A stretch of DNA of 60,915 bases, from NCBI GenBank assembly GCA_003235365.1, contig QJWJ01000044.1, positions 1 through 60,915 on the forward strand. The letters are read 5' to 3'. The translations under genes and the position numbers were made by a program. The first letter of the stretch is position 1, and the number at the start of each line of letters is the position of its first letter. The notes beneath the pieces were generated by a model, which worked only from the letters and a program-made list of their open reading frames with translations, made no database searches and was not told the DNA's origin. Below are positions 46,895 to 55,683 of the stretch, one piece after another. This stretch comes from Deltaproteobacteria bacterium (GTDB lineage Bacteria > Myxococcota_A > Polyangia > Polyangiales > Polyangiaceae).

Positions 46895-47331
46895 GCGGCT
46901 CGGGGATCGGTCGGGGAAATAAATGTTCTCTTCTTCTGTTGTGGAGGCCCGCCGGTCTAACCGCTCTGAGTGTGTCACAAGTCGGTTGCGACCCATCGTC
47001 GTCGGTCTGGGTCACCTGACGAGGTCGTCTCTTACCGTCGCGGGCGAGTCATCGCCAACCGTCGCAGCGTGCGTGGATCGCTGGCCTTTTGTGAGCTTTC
47101 GTCTCGGGTCGGCCTGTGCCGACGATTGCCGATGAGCGCGTCGAGATTCGGGCTCAATCCGGTCCAGTCTCCCCACGCTAAGTGAGCAGGCAGTTTTTTT
47201 GGAGTTTGTTTTGGGGGGCAACTTTGCGTGTTTCACTCGCTGAGCGACCCGCGGCAAATTGGAAACGGTTCTAGGTGTGGGGACCAAGCGAACCGCTGTT
47301 CGAGTACTCGATTGAGTGTATGCTTTCTTCC
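46895..47331. other. AT-richer region without a recognised gene
   Basis: Roughly 430 bp between the GNAT and the next plus-strand gene. It includes a T-rich segment near 47194-47212 without a stable hairpin before it. Open frames crossing it look non-coding, so no gene is called. Confidence 0.45.
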
Positions 47332-47949
47332 ATGCCCGGCAAGAAGCAACCTCGTTCGATGACACGCGCGGACGTTCGCGCGCTACCCTGGCCTGCTGCT
47401 GTGTTAACCAAGGGCACGTCCCTTGGCGTCGAGGATTGTTACGCCGTCGGCAAGCTCATCTTGGAGAATCTCGACTGGACCGAGACGCGGGGTCGCCAAG
47501 AGTGGAGTCTGCGCCGCCTGCAGACCGAGGTGCTCACCAACGCCAGTGTCTCGACGCTCAGTCGCTGTGTTCGGGTGTATCGCATCGCCAAGGAATTGGG
47601 GTTGGAACCACCGTGGCGTCACCTGGACATGCGGCATTTCGTTGCCACGGCGGCGTTGCCCACTGCCAAGCAGCGGAGTCTACTGTTGCGCGTCGAGCGC
47701 GAGGGCTGGAGCGTCGTGAGGCTCGAGCAGCTGGTGAGGGAGACCTACGGCACTCCCGGTCGCGGGGGCAAGACGGCCGTCGAGTGCGTGCGCGTGCTCG
47801 ACCAAATCGAGAAGCGCGATCTGTTTTCCGATCTCAACCGCCTCAACGTCTACAGTCGTACCGACTTGCGGCGCCTGGCCAGCCGTGTCCAAGACGCTGA
47901 AGCGAGCTTCCGAAAGCTGCGCCGTGAGCTGCGCGCTTTCGGTGTTTGA
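47332..47949 (+). CDS. Small helical protein, weakly DUF1016-like
   Basis: About 205 residues from ATG 47332; ATG 47320 and an upstream frame to 47275 are alternatives, none with a clear ribosome site. The protein is basic, largely helical and has no membrane segment or signal peptide. Segments such as AVGKLILENLDWTETRGR, LSRCVRVYRIAKELGLEPPW and LLLRVEREGWSVVRLEQLVRE loosely recall the helix-turn-helix N-terminal part of DUF1016 (YhcG-type) proteins. The PD-(D/E)XK nuclease part of that family is missing. It is convergent with the DNA methyltransferase gene 61 bp further on. Function not established; DNA binding is inferred only. Confidence 0.7.
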   Translation: MPGKKQPRSMTRADVRALPWPAAVLTKGTSLGVEDCYAVGKLILENLDWTETRGRQEWSLRRLQTEVLTNASVSTLSRCVRVYRIAKELGLEPPWRHLDMRHFVATAALPTAKQRSLLLRVEREGWSVVRLEQLVRETYGTPGRGGKTAVECVRVLDQIEKRDLFSDLNRLNVYSRTDLRRLASRVQDAEASFRKLRRELRAFGV

Positions 47950-48010
47950 GTTCGAGCGGGGCCAGGGGCGAAGCAGCGTTCGACCCGTCGCCATCGACGA
48001 CGCGCTCACG

Positions 48011-49330
48011 TCACTTGCGTACGACAATGACGTGCTCGCGGCGCGGCCTGCGGTCGAAGGCTCCGGCCGTCGCCTGGTGAAAGTAGGGTCGGCGCTGAGA
48101 AGCGATGCCGGCAAGCTTCAAGCCGAGCTGCCCACTGAGTTTGGGAACGAGTTCGTCGGCGAACACCGGTCGCTCGCCGACGACTGAGTCGGCCATCACT
48201 AGGCACGCGGCTGCGCCGGGTTTGAGCGTCCGGCGAATGGCCTTGAGGACGCGCGAAAAGTCGTCGCTCCATTTCTCGAGCGCGTCGTTGCCGAGTGCGG
48301 CCATTTCTCGGCGCGCTCCGATTTCGTTGCGCGCGAAAGCGTTGCGTTTCATCCCCAACCAGCGCAGGCGCAGCTCGTGGTGGCCGAGGTAATCGAACAC
48401 GCCGGGGTAGGGCGGTGAACTGACGATCAAGTCGGCGCTGTTCTCCTTCACCCCCACCAAGCGGCGTGCGTCACCTTCGAAGACGCGGCATTGCGGCGGT
48501 TTGGGGCCCACGAGTTCAGCGTATTCTTGGAGCTGCGCGACGAGCTCCCGCGTGCGGTCTCCGAAGTGCCGAATCGTGTAACCGGAGGCGATGCGCTTCG
48601 ACACCGACCGCGGCGAACTGTCGCCGGCCTTTTTGCTCACTTTGGTCATCAACGACGAGAAGACCAACGCCAAGGGATCGCGCACGTGCGGGTCGGCGAT
48701 GGTCTGCAAGCGATGCCACAGGCTGTCGAGTTCGAGCAGGACGTGCGTATCGAACCACTGCCTTTCGGTTGGAGCGTACCTGACGTGGGGGGGAGCTTTG
48801 ACCTTCCGACGCTCTTCGGCTTCGGCCATGATCTGATCGGCTTCCTTGAGCAGCGCGGCGCGAAGTGCATTGCCGGCGCGCGTGCACTTGACCTGGGTGA
48901 GCAACACGCTCAGCGGGTTTGCATCGACCCCAATGCCCTGACGGCCGGCAAGCGAGGCCTCGACCAATACTGTGCCGCTGCCGCAGAACGGATCGAGAAC
49001 GACGCCGCCCGGTTTTGACAGCCCTTCGATCAGGCCCCGAGCGGTCGCTGGGTGCAGCCTCGCCGGGTAGCTGTGAAAGCCGTGCACGTGGGCGCGAACT
49101 TCGTCCTCTCCGCTCCCGACTCGCAGCGCTTCCTCGAGGACTGCCTGCAAGGTCGGGTCCTCACCGCGGAACTCGACCTTGCCGCCGACGTGGCTCAACG
49201 AGCGTCTTTGCCCGGGTTCGCCTCGGATCACCCGCGGCGCTGCGTCCCGCTTGGCGAACGCGCGACCGGGGGATTTGCCCCGAACGGGACCGGGACGATT
49301 GGGTTTTGTCGGCTTGGAGGCAGCGGCCAT
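48011..49330 (-). CDS. Putative SPPY-type DNA (amino)methyltransferase
   Basis: The 439-residue protein begins at ATG 49330. A basic, disordered N-terminus (1-45) is followed by HGFHSYPARLHP (83-94), SAM motif I DPFCGSGTVLVEA (113-125), GIGVDANPLSVL and catalytic motif IV SSPPYPGVFDYLGHHELR (304-321). The motif order FxGxG then SPPY and the HGFHxYP lead-in are those of N4-cytosine/N6-adenine DNA methylases that act on a flipped base. No restriction endonuclease or specificity subunit is adjacent, so it is an orphan here. An RNA substrate cannot be excluded. Divergent from the radical SAM gene. Confidence 0.85.
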   Translation of the reverse strand: MAAASKPTKPNRPGPVRGKSPGRAFAKRDAAPRVIRGEPGQRRSLSHVGGKVEFRGEDPTLQAVLEEALRVGSGEDEVRAHVHGFHSYPARLHPATARGLIEGLSKPGGVVLDPFCGSGTVLVEASLAGRQGIGVDANPLSVLLTQVKCTRAGNALRAALLKEADQIMAEAEERRKVKAPPHVRYAPTERQWFDTHVLLELDSLWHRLQTIADPHVRDPLALVFSSLMTKVSKKAGDSSPRSVSKRIASGYTIRHFGDRTRELVAQLQEYAELVGPKPPQCRVFEGDARRLVGVKENSADLIVSSPPYPGVFDYLGHHELRLRWLGMKRNAFARNEIGARREMAALGNDALEKWSDDFSRVLKAIRRTLKPGAAACLVMADSVVGERPVFADELVPKLSGQLGLKLAGIASQRRPYFHQATAGAFDRRPRREHVIVVRK

Positions 49331-49676
49331 GGGCCCTCATAGCACGAGGCCAAGAACCAATCCCAAAGACGCAGCTTCCGGGCGCGTCCCGGACGGCCCT
49401 TTGCCAATGCTCGCCAGAGGCTCGGGCTGCCGGCCGAGCTTCGGTGGAGTCGTTCCGTGCTGCTTTGGTACTGCGAGGTCTTCGAACCGAACTCCCAGGT
49501 GTCGCGGCATCGTGCCAGCTTCGGGGCGCGTCCCAACGCTCGGTGATGCGATTTTGGCTCGCGCCGTTGCTGTATCGCTGCGTGTCAGATCCTTCTCGGG
49601 AACGGTGCTTTGCCTCTGTTCCGTGCTTCTGTTCTTTGCTTCGCAACGCGCACCGTGCTTGATTGCGCCTTCCGCC
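49331..49676. other. Divergent intergenic region
   Basis: This 346-bp stretch lies between the methyltransferase (minus) and radical SAM (plus) genes. No convincing gene, promoter pair or strong hairpin was found. Confidence 0.5.
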
Positions 49677-51209
49677 ATGATCAGCCAGTCCACACGCCGC
49701 ACGATTGCTCAGCGTTTGAGCGACGAAATCGGTCGTTTGGATAAGGACGCACCCGAAAGGGTCGCGCTGACGTACCCGTCGCCGTACTCCGTCGGAATGA
49801 GCTCGCTGGGTTACCAGCAAATCTACCGTTGCATCCAGGCCATGACCGGCGTGTGCTGCGAGCGGGTCTTCCTGCCCGACAACGACAGCCCGGAGGCCGC
49901 CGTTTCGTACGAACGGCTGCGCCCTCTGAACGAGTTTGGCGTCATCGCGTTGAGCGTCGCTTACGAGCTCGAACTCGCCGGAGTGATCCGCATCTTGTCG
50001 GCGTCAGGCATTCCGCCGCTTTCGAGCGAGCGCAACCTCTCCCACCCGTTCGTCATCGCTGGTGGTCCGCTCACCTTCTCCAATCCGTTGCCGCTGTCGC
50101 CGTTCGTCGACGCGATCATCATTGGGGAGGCCGAGGGCATCGTGGAGCACGTTCTCGAGGTCATTCTCGGCTCGGCCTCACGCGAAGTTGCGCTCGATAC
50201 GCTTGCCCAGCACCCGCACGTGTTCGTGCCCGCGCGACACGCCGGTGTCCTGCCCGGGGTCGCCAAGTGTGACGACGCGATATTGCCTGCCCACAGCGCG
50301 ATTCGAACGCCGCACACGGAACTGAGCAACATGTTCTTGGTCGAGGCCGAGCGTGGATGTAGCCGCGGCTGTCAGTACTGCGTGATGCGACGCTCGACCA
50401 ACGGTGGCATGCGCGTCGTGCCGCAAGAGGTCGTGTTGGGTTTGGTTCCCGACGACGCCAAGAAGGTGGGTTTGGTCGGTGCCGCCGTGAGCGATCACCC
50501 TCGCATCACGGAAATCGTCACGGCGCTGACCGAGTCGGGGCGCTCCGTGGGGCTGTCGAGCTTGCGCCCCGATCGCCTGAAAGAGCCTTTCGTCGCCGCG
50601 CTCAAGCGAGCAGGATACCGCACGCTGACCACGGCATTGGACGGCATCAGTGAACGCATGCGCCAAGTCATCGAGCGTCGCGGGCGCGAGGAGCACTTTC
50701 GCGCGGCGGCCGAGCGAGCCCGAGGAGTGGGGATGGAGCGCCTCAAGCTGTACCTGATGCTGGGTCTGCCAGGTGAATCCGACGACGACATCGACGAAGG
50801 CATCGAGTTCGTTTCCGAGCTGTCCAAACAAATCCCCATCGCCCTCGGCATTGCCCCGTTTTGCGCCAAGCGAAAGACACCGCTCGACGGGGAAGCGTTC
50901 GCCGGGATCGATGTCGTTTCGAGTCGGTTGACGCGCCTTCAGCGCGGGTTGCGCGGCCGTGCTGACGTACGGTCGACCAGCGCCAAGTGGGCTTGGGTCG
51001 AGTACGTCCTGGCGCAGGGCGATGCCACGGAAGGTCTGGCCGTTTACGACGCTGTGCGGAGCGGCGGGCGGTTTGCCGACTACCGCAAAGCGTTCGCGGG
51101 GTTGGGGTACACCGTCAAAGGCGAGCAACGGCCGCGCCTCACGCCGCCGGCTCCGCTGCCCGACATGACGGTGCGCAAGTCCGGGCGCAAGTCGCTTCCG
51201 ACGCTTTGA
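49677..51209 (+). CDS. B12-binding-like radical SAM protein
   Basis: The protein has 510 residues from ATG 49677. The N-terminal about 200 residues form a cobalamin-binding-like alpha/beta domain (NDSPEAAVSYERLRPLNEFGVIALSVAYELE type) of the TIGR03960-like, Fe-S-protein kind. The radical SAM domain follows, with C228-x3-C232-x2-C235 (ERGCSRGCQYC) to bind the 4Fe-4S cluster, LSSLRPDRLKEP and LYLMLGLPGESDDDI. In many bacteria these proteins occur beside a TIGR03936 partner for rRNA or tRNA-linked steps, but none is adjacent. The target is unknown. A hairpin follows directly after the stop. Confidence 0.9.
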   Translation: MISQSTRRTIAQRLSDEIGRLDKDAPERVALTYPSPYSVGMSSLGYQQIYRCIQAMTGVCCERVFLPDNDSPEAAVSYERLRPLNEFGVIALSVAYELELAGVIRILSASGIPPLSSERNLSHPFVIAGGPLTFSNPLPLSPFVDAIIIGEAEGIVEHVLEVILGSASREVALDTLAQHPHVFVPARHAGVLPGVAKCDDAILPAHSAIRTPHTELSNMFLVEAERGCSRGCQYCVMRRSTNGGMRVVPQEVVLGLVPDDAKKVGLVGAAVSDHPRITEIVTALTESGRSVGLSSLRPDRLKEPFVAALKRAGYRTLTTALDGISERMRQVIERRGREEHFRAAAERARGVGMERLKLYLMLGLPGESDDDIDEGIEFVSELSKQIPIALGIAPFCAKRKTPLDGEAFAGIDVVSSRLTRLQRGLRGRADVRSTSAKWAWVEYVLAQGDATEGLAVYDAVRSGGRFADYRKAFAGLGYTVKGEQRPRLTPPAPLPDMTVRKSGRKSLPTL

Positions 51210-51211
51210 CG

Positions 51212-51248
51212 GCGCCTCGACGAAGGGGCGTACCCTGCGTCGAGGTGC
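51212..51248. terminator. Hairpin between convergent radical SAM and ttcA genes
   Basis: GCGCCTCGACG (51212-51222) pairs with CGTCGAGGTGC (51238-51248) over 11 bp with one G-U, and an inner AGGG/CCCT pair extends it. It lies immediately after the radical SAM stop and 27 bp from the ttcA stop. There is no T-tract, but the position suggests a shared transcription end. Confidence 0.5.
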
Positions 51249-51274
51249 TGCGCGTACGTCGTACTTCGTCGTGT

Positions 51275-52231
51275 TCAACGCCGTCGCAGCGCGTCGAGGG
51301 GGATCAGCGTTTCGCCCGGGTCGAACGTCTCGGGGCTGACATCGGGCGGCGACTGACCGACGTTCAGCGGCGCGGGTTCCGGGCTCGTGACTCCGTCGCG
51401 TTGCCGAGAACTGTGCAATGTCGGGTCGAGCAAGTGCGTTGGGCGCACGTTCTTCAAAGCGGCGAACAAGCTGCCGCGAAGTTTGGGGTTCGTACGCTCT
51501 AGGTCGGCGAGCAGCCGTTTGACTTCCTGCCGTTTGAGATTGTCCTGAGAGCCGCACAAGTCGCAGGGAATGATGGGGAATGCTCGCAGCGCGGCGAACT
51601 CCGCGATGTCGCTCTCTGCGCAGTAGAGCAAGGGTCGGATCACGACGTTGCGCCCATCGTCGGAAAACAACTTTGGGGGCATGGCTTTGAGCTGCCCCGA
51701 GTAGAACAGGTTGAGCATCAGCGTCTCGAGCGCGTCGTCGCGGTGGTGGCCGAGGGCGATCTTCGTCGCGCCGAGTTCCTCGGCGACGTTGTAGAGAATG
51801 CCGCGTCGCAAACGCGAGCACAGGGCGCAGTAGGTCTGCCCTTCGGGGACCTTCTCCTTGACGATCGAATACGTGTCTTCCTCGATGATTCGGTACTCGA
51901 ACCCTTCGCGCTGAAAGTACCTGGGCAACACGTGCTCGGGGAACCCTGGTTGTTTCTGGTCCAGATTGACGGCGATGATCGAAAACTCGAACGGCGCTTT
52001 GCGCTGCAGCTCGCGCAGCAGGTACAGCAGGCTGAACGAGTCCTTGCCGCCGCTGACGCCGACCATGATTCGATCGTTCGCTTCGATCAGGCCGTAGTCA
52101 CCACTGGCCTTGGCGATCTTGGCCAACAGTTTTCGCTGTAGTTCGGAGGCGCGACGCGTCTCGTCGGCGGGACTCGCCGCCGACGAGGAAGGGTCGGGAA
52201 CGGCGAGAGGTAGGGTGTGCGGGGCGGACAA
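51275..52231 (-). CDS. ttcA: tRNA 2-thiocytidine(32) synthetase TtcA
   Basis: The 318-residue enzyme thiolates cytidine-32 in certain tRNAs using ATP and a 4Fe-4S cluster. The PP-loop SGGKDS lies at 60-65. Cluster-type cysteines appear as CALC (C135, C138) and CDLC (C223, C226), with [19 protein letters not shown] typical of the TtcA/TtuA family. The C-terminal [13 protein letters not shown] segment includes the usual tail plus an acidic extension. TTG 52231 is the only in-frame start consistent with the family; its ribosome site is weak. Divergent from the redoxin gene. Confidence 0.95.
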   Translation of the reverse strand: MSAPHTLPLAVPDPSSSAASPADETRRASELQRKLLAKIAKASGDYGLIEANDRIMVGVSGGKDSFSLLYLLRELQRKAPFEFSIIAVNLDQKQPGFPEHVLPRYFQREGFEYRIIEEDTYSIVKEKVPEGQTYCALCSRLRRGILYNVAEELGATKIALGHHRDDALETLMLNLFYSGQLKAMPPKLFSDDGRNVVIRPLLYCAESDIAEFAALRAFPIIPCDLCGSQDNLKRQEVKRLLADLERTNPKLRGSLFAALKNVRPTHLLDPTLHSSRQRDGVTSPEPAPLNVGQSPPDVSPETFDPGETLIPLDALRRR

Positions 52232-52427
52232 GGTCTCGGCGCCTTACCACAGGCGGGGGCGTGGCGAGAGCAAGCGGGCGCGCTGCGCGCGAGGTTCGCT
52301 GTGCCAGTCCCGGATCTGGTCGGTTTTGTCGGTACAATTGCGCAGTTGCCGGCCAGGCTCGGCGAAATGTGCCCAAACAGCCCTCGCCGTCGGGGGGCGC
52401 CGCGTGTAGAACCTCACCACAATCGCG

Positions 52428-53090
52428 ATGAACAGCGGGACATCTCTCTTTCTACAATTGGCTTTCATCGTGCTCTCGGCGCTGGGGGTCTATTCCTTCG
52501 TCACGTCGGCCAAAGAAGGCGAGCAGCGCCGGGTTTGCTCCGCGGTCTGTTCGATCAGCCCCGACTACGCGGGGCGCAACCGCCTCGTGCCCGAGTTGGA
52601 GCTCAGCGATCTGGACGGTCGCAAGGTCAAGCTCTCGGACTACCGGGGCAAGTTCGTGATCATGAACTTCTGGACCAAGACCTGCTCGCCGTGTCTCGAG
52701 GAGATGCCGTCGGTATCGGAACTGGCGGAAATTCTGAAGAAATACCCGAACATCGAGCTCATCACTGTGAGCACCGACGAGTCGCTGGCCGACGCGCGCG
52801 GCACGCTGACGTCGATCCTCGGTCAGAACATCCCCTTCACGACGTTGGTCGATACCAAACAAGAAGAGGTCCGAAACAAGTTCGGTACGCGTCTCTTCCC
52901 GGAGACATGGTTCATCGATCCACAGGGTGTCATTCGCGCCCGCATCGACGGTCCACGGGACTGGACCAGCCTGGCGCCGTTGGTCATCGAGTTCGCGGAC
53001 TCTGCCTCGGGTCCCCTGACGTGCGACGTCGAGTTCGACAAGCGCGTGCCGAAGGGATCTCAGTGTGATGACTTCCCGACGGCGGGTTGA
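52428..53090 (+). CDS. Membrane-anchored TlpA/ResA-type thioredoxin-like protein
   Basis: The protein has 220 residues. An uncleaved N-terminal helix (about 6-26) anchors a periplasmic thioredoxin-fold domain with active site C86-S-P-C89 (FWTKTCSPCLEEMPS) and TWFIDPQGVIRARIDGP near the C-terminus. An additional pair, C37 and C41, lies just after the membrane helix. The expected role is periplasmic thiol reduction, for example in cytochrome maturation or protein repair. The 3' end overlaps the fibro-slime gene start by 23 bp, pointing to one operon. Confidence 0.92.
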   Translation: MNSGTSLFLQLAFIVLSALGVYSFVTSAKEGEQRRVCSAVCSISPDYAGRNRLVPELELSDLDGRKVKLSDYRGKFVIMNFWTKTCSPCLEEMPSVSELAEILKKYPNIELITVSTDESLADARGTLTSILGQNIPFTTLVDTKQEEVRNKFGTRLFPETWFIDPQGVIRARIDGPRDWTSLAPLVIEFADSASGPLTCDVEFDKRVPKGSQCDDFPTAG

Positions 53091-53976
53091 GGGTCGCATG
53101 TCGCGCGGCCCGTTGCGCCCGCGAGGTTCGAATGTCTTGCGGCTGAGCGGCGCGGCGCTCGTGTTGACGACGCTCCTTGGGTGCGGAGCAAAAACGGAGC
53201 CGCGCAGTCATGGTCGCAAGGGCTTGGAGACGCTTCCCGAGTGTCGCGTCGAGGGGCGGCGTCGTCCCTGCTACACGATCTGTGGCGAGGGCACCGAGCA
53301 GTGCGTCGACGGCACCTGGCAGTACTGCGACGCCCAGCGCCCCGTGCCGCCCAAGCTCGAAGCGGTGGTTCGTGATTTCCGCGACTCCCACCCGGACTTC
53401 GAACAGCGCGGTACGCCGAGCGGGCTCGACCTGGGCGTGGTGCAATTCCTACTCGGGGCAGACGACAAGCCCGTCTACAACACGAACCGCAGCCCGTTGA
53501 CCACGACCGGCGAAGAGGAATTCTACGACTGGTACCACGACGTTCCGCGCGTCAACCAGCGCATCGACTCGGTGATCATTGAACTGACGCCATCCGAGCG
53601 CGACCCCGACTTGTTCGAATACAAGAGCTCGAACTTCTTCCCGATTGACGGGCAGGGGTTCGGCAACGAGGGGCGTTTCCACAACTTTCACTTCACGCTG
53701 GAGCTTTCGACGGCGTTTCGCTACGTCGGCGGAGAGACGTTCTCCTTCAGTGGCGATGACGATCTGTGGGTGTTCATCAATCGCCGCCTGGCGATCGACA
53801 TCGGTGGCCGGCACGAAACACTGTCGGATAGCGTCGACTTGGACGAATCGGCCGCCGCGTTGCAGCTAGAACTCGGTGGGATCTATCCCCTACACTTGTT
53901 TTTCGCCGAGCGGCACACGATCGCCTCGAACTTCAACATCGCGACGACCATTGCCGAGTTCGAGTTCTGCGAGTGA
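53068..53976 (+). CDS. Fibro-slime domain lipoprotein
   Basis: The protein has 302 residues from ATG 53068 (AAGGGA upstream); ATG 53098 is an alternative. Signal peptide and lipobox LLGC (near residue 38). A Cys-rich patch (about 55-90) precedes a fibro-slime domain (about 95-302) with FRDSHPDFEQRG, YNTNRSPLTTTGEEEFYDWY and the diagnostic FSGDDDLWVFINRRLAIDIGGRHE and LHLFFAERHTIASNFNIATTI near the C-terminus. Fibro-slime domains are PA14-like, Ca2+-binding, carbohydrate-associated modules of extracellular matrix and gliding proteins. It overlaps the upstream redoxin gene. Confidence 0.95.
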   Translation: MTSRRRVEGRMSRGPLRPRGSNVLRLSGAALVLTTLLGCGAKTEPRSHGRKGLETLPECRVEGRRRPCYTICGEGTEQCVDGTWQYCDAQRPVPPKLEAVVRDFRDSHPDFEQRGTPSGLDLGVVQFLLGADDKPVYNTNRSPLTTTGEEEFYDWYHDVPRVNQRIDSVIIELTPSERDPDLFEYKSSNFFPIDGQGFGNEGRFHNFHFTLELSTAFRYVGGETFSFSGDDDLWVFINRRLAIDIGGRHETLSDSVDLDESAAALQLELGGIYPLHLFFAERHTIASNFNIATTIAEFEFCE

Positions 53977-54012
53977 TGTGCCATACTCGGGCGCTCTTGC
54001 TGGAGGACGAGC

Positions 54013-55035
54013 ATGCGACGTCGCGTTTTCAACCAAGTCGTGGCCAGCTCATTGGCTGGCATTTCGGGGAGCTCGTTGACGACGGGGTGTGACGTCGAAA
54101 ACGGCGGCAGCAGGCCGCCCGCGAAGTCGCCGGAGCCGCTTTCGAAGGCCCAGCTTGGCGTGACGCCGGCGTCGGGACCACCGCGTGTCGAGTCGTCCGA
54201 GGGCGTTTCTGCCGCTCGGGCCAATGCGCGAGGTAGCGCGACGGACCCCGTCGTTCTCGGTCGCAGTGGCTTGGTCGTGCCGCGACTGGCCATGGGTACC
54301 GGTAGCGCGGGTTGGCGGCGCGAGTCCGATCAGACCCGCTTGGGTCGCGAAGGGTTCGTACGCTTGATGAAAGCGGGTGCGGAGCGTGGCGCGAAGTTCA
54401 TCGACACCGCGGACTTGTATGGGGCTCACGACTTCGTTCGCTCAGCGCTTCAGGAACTGCGTCGCGACGAGGTCACGCTGCTCAGCAAGGTCTGGTTCAA
54501 GTCCAACACACCGAACATGTCGCCGACGGAAACGGCACGACCCGAGGTCGAGCGTTTTCTGCGCGAGATGAACGTCGAGAAGATCGACATCATGCTCGTC
54601 CACGCGGTGACCGATCCAGCTTGGCCCAAACAGAATGCCCGCATGCGCGACGAGTTGTCCGAACTGAAGCAGCAGGGCAAGGTCCGTGCAGTCGGTTGTT
54701 CGTGCCATTCGCACGCGGCGCTGCGCGTTGCCGCGGAAGATCCGTGGGTCGACGTGATTTTGGCGCGGATCAACCCTGGCAGAAAGAACATGGACGAGGA
54801 CGCCAGTATCGACGAGGTCGCGGCGACGCTTCGGCTGGCTCGAGCGAACGGCAAGGGCGTCGTGGGCATGAAGATCTACGGCGCCGGGCAGTGGAGCGGC
54901 CCCGAGCAGCGCAAGCAGTCGCTGCATCACGCTCTCGACAACGGATTGGTCGACGCAATGACCATCGGGCACTTGAGCGAGGCCCAGCTCGACGACACGA
55001 TTGCCAACATCGATTCGGTCTTGGCCGCCGGCTGA
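54013..55035 (+). CDS. Exported aldo/keto reductase
   Basis: The protein has 340 residues from ATG 54013 (GGAGGA upstream). The N-terminus MRRRVFNQVVASSLAGISG has twin arginines followed by V-F-N and ends in a Cys (LTTGC), suggesting Tat export with a lipid anchor. A Pro/Ser/Glu linker precedes an aldo/keto reductase domain (about 78-340) with the catalytic tetrad as D and Y in FIDTADLYG, K in LLSKVW and H in IMLVHAV. Such secreted reductases are known in other bacteria, but substrates are unknown. Tat export would allow folding with NADP in the cytoplasm. It follows the fibro-slime gene after 36 bp. Confidence 0.85.
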   Translation: MRRRVFNQVVASSLAGISGSSLTTGCDVENGGSRPPAKSPEPLSKAQLGVTPASGPPRVESSEGVSAARANARGSATDPVVLGRSGLVVPRLAMGTGSAGWRRESDQTRLGREGFVRLMKAGAERGAKFIDTADLYGAHDFVRSALQELRRDEVTLLSKVWFKSNTPNMSPTETARPEVERFLREMNVEKIDIMLVHAVTDPAWPKQNARMRDELSELKQQGKVRAVGCSCHSHAALRVAAEDPWVDVILARINPGRKNMDEDASIDEVAATLRLARANGKGVVGMKIYGAGQWSGPEQRKQSLHHALDNGLVDAMTIGHLSEAQLDDTIANIDSVLAAG

Positions 55036-55037
55036 GA

Positions 55038-55060
55038 ACCGATCCCGGAGAGGGGTCGGT
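55038..55060. terminator. Hairpin after the exported reductase gene
   Basis: ACCGATCCC (55038-55046) pairs with GGGGTCGGT (55052-55060) over 9 bp with one T-G and a GGAGA loop. It starts three bases after the reductase stop and has no T-tract. Confidence 0.4.
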
Positions 55061-55131
55061 CGCGGAGCAAGCGTCCGGAGACGAACGGAAAATTCTGGGG
55101 GTTCTAACCTTTGGAACGCGGCAGACCGTCC

Positions 55132-55584
55132 ATGGGGTTGATGGACTCGCCGCTGGCCGACAAGCGCCGTGAACGACTCGACCCGGCTGCGCCCGACTTC
55201 GATGTCGCGTTGCGTGAACATCTCTGCGCGTTGTTCAGCTCGCCGTCTTACATTCAGCCACTTCTGCCCACCGTGGCGTTGGAGCTGATCGAACTGTCGC
55301 GTTGTCCCGACGTTTCCGCAAAGGCGTTGACGTCGTCGATGAGCTGCGATGCGATGCTTGCTGCCTCGGTGCTTCGGATCGCGCAGAGCCCCATCTACTC
55401 TCCCGTTGCGCCGCCCCAGTCCCTCGACGACGCCGTCGTTCGATTAGGCCTACAGCGCGTCACGGAGCTGTTCTTTCGCGCCAGCGTCGAGAGCAAGGTG
55501 TTTCGAGGCTCGATTGGGTCTCTCGGCGACCGCGTATGCGCAACTCCAGGTGGACGCGGCCGGCATTGCAGACCAGCTGCGTGA
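55132..55584 (+). pseudogene. C-terminally truncated HDOD-domain gene
   Basis: From ATG 55132 (TTG 55111 and ATG 55141 are alternatives) the frame reads about 150 residues. The N-terminal about 125 match the first half of an HDOD domain: LLPTVALELIELSRCPDVSAKAL, MLAASVLRIAQSPIYS, then VVRLGLQRVTELFFRASVES. After KVFRG (about 55508) the frame loses its coding character and stops at 55584. The other half of the domain, about 100 residues, is absent. A better-looking frame one nucleotide on reads LGLSATAYAQLQVDAAGIAD and ends at 55598-55600. A deletion or frameshift is likely. HDOD proteins act in signalling. Confidence 0.72.
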
Positions 55585-55683
55585 GAAAAAAAGTGAATGA
55601 GTTTAGATGGTTGTGAGAAACTTGTCACAGTGGGGATTGTGAAAACGAACGGTCGTGCTAGGACCTCAACCTGGTGATTGCGA

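Noticed and set aside
47012..47365. A 117-residue minus-strand frame before the small helical protein
   Set aside because: Basic, low-information sequence with no start signal, overlapping the start of a better-supported gene.
49161..49820. Long minus-strand frame across the divergent intergenic region
   Set aside because: It runs antisense into the radical SAM gene and has no domain features.
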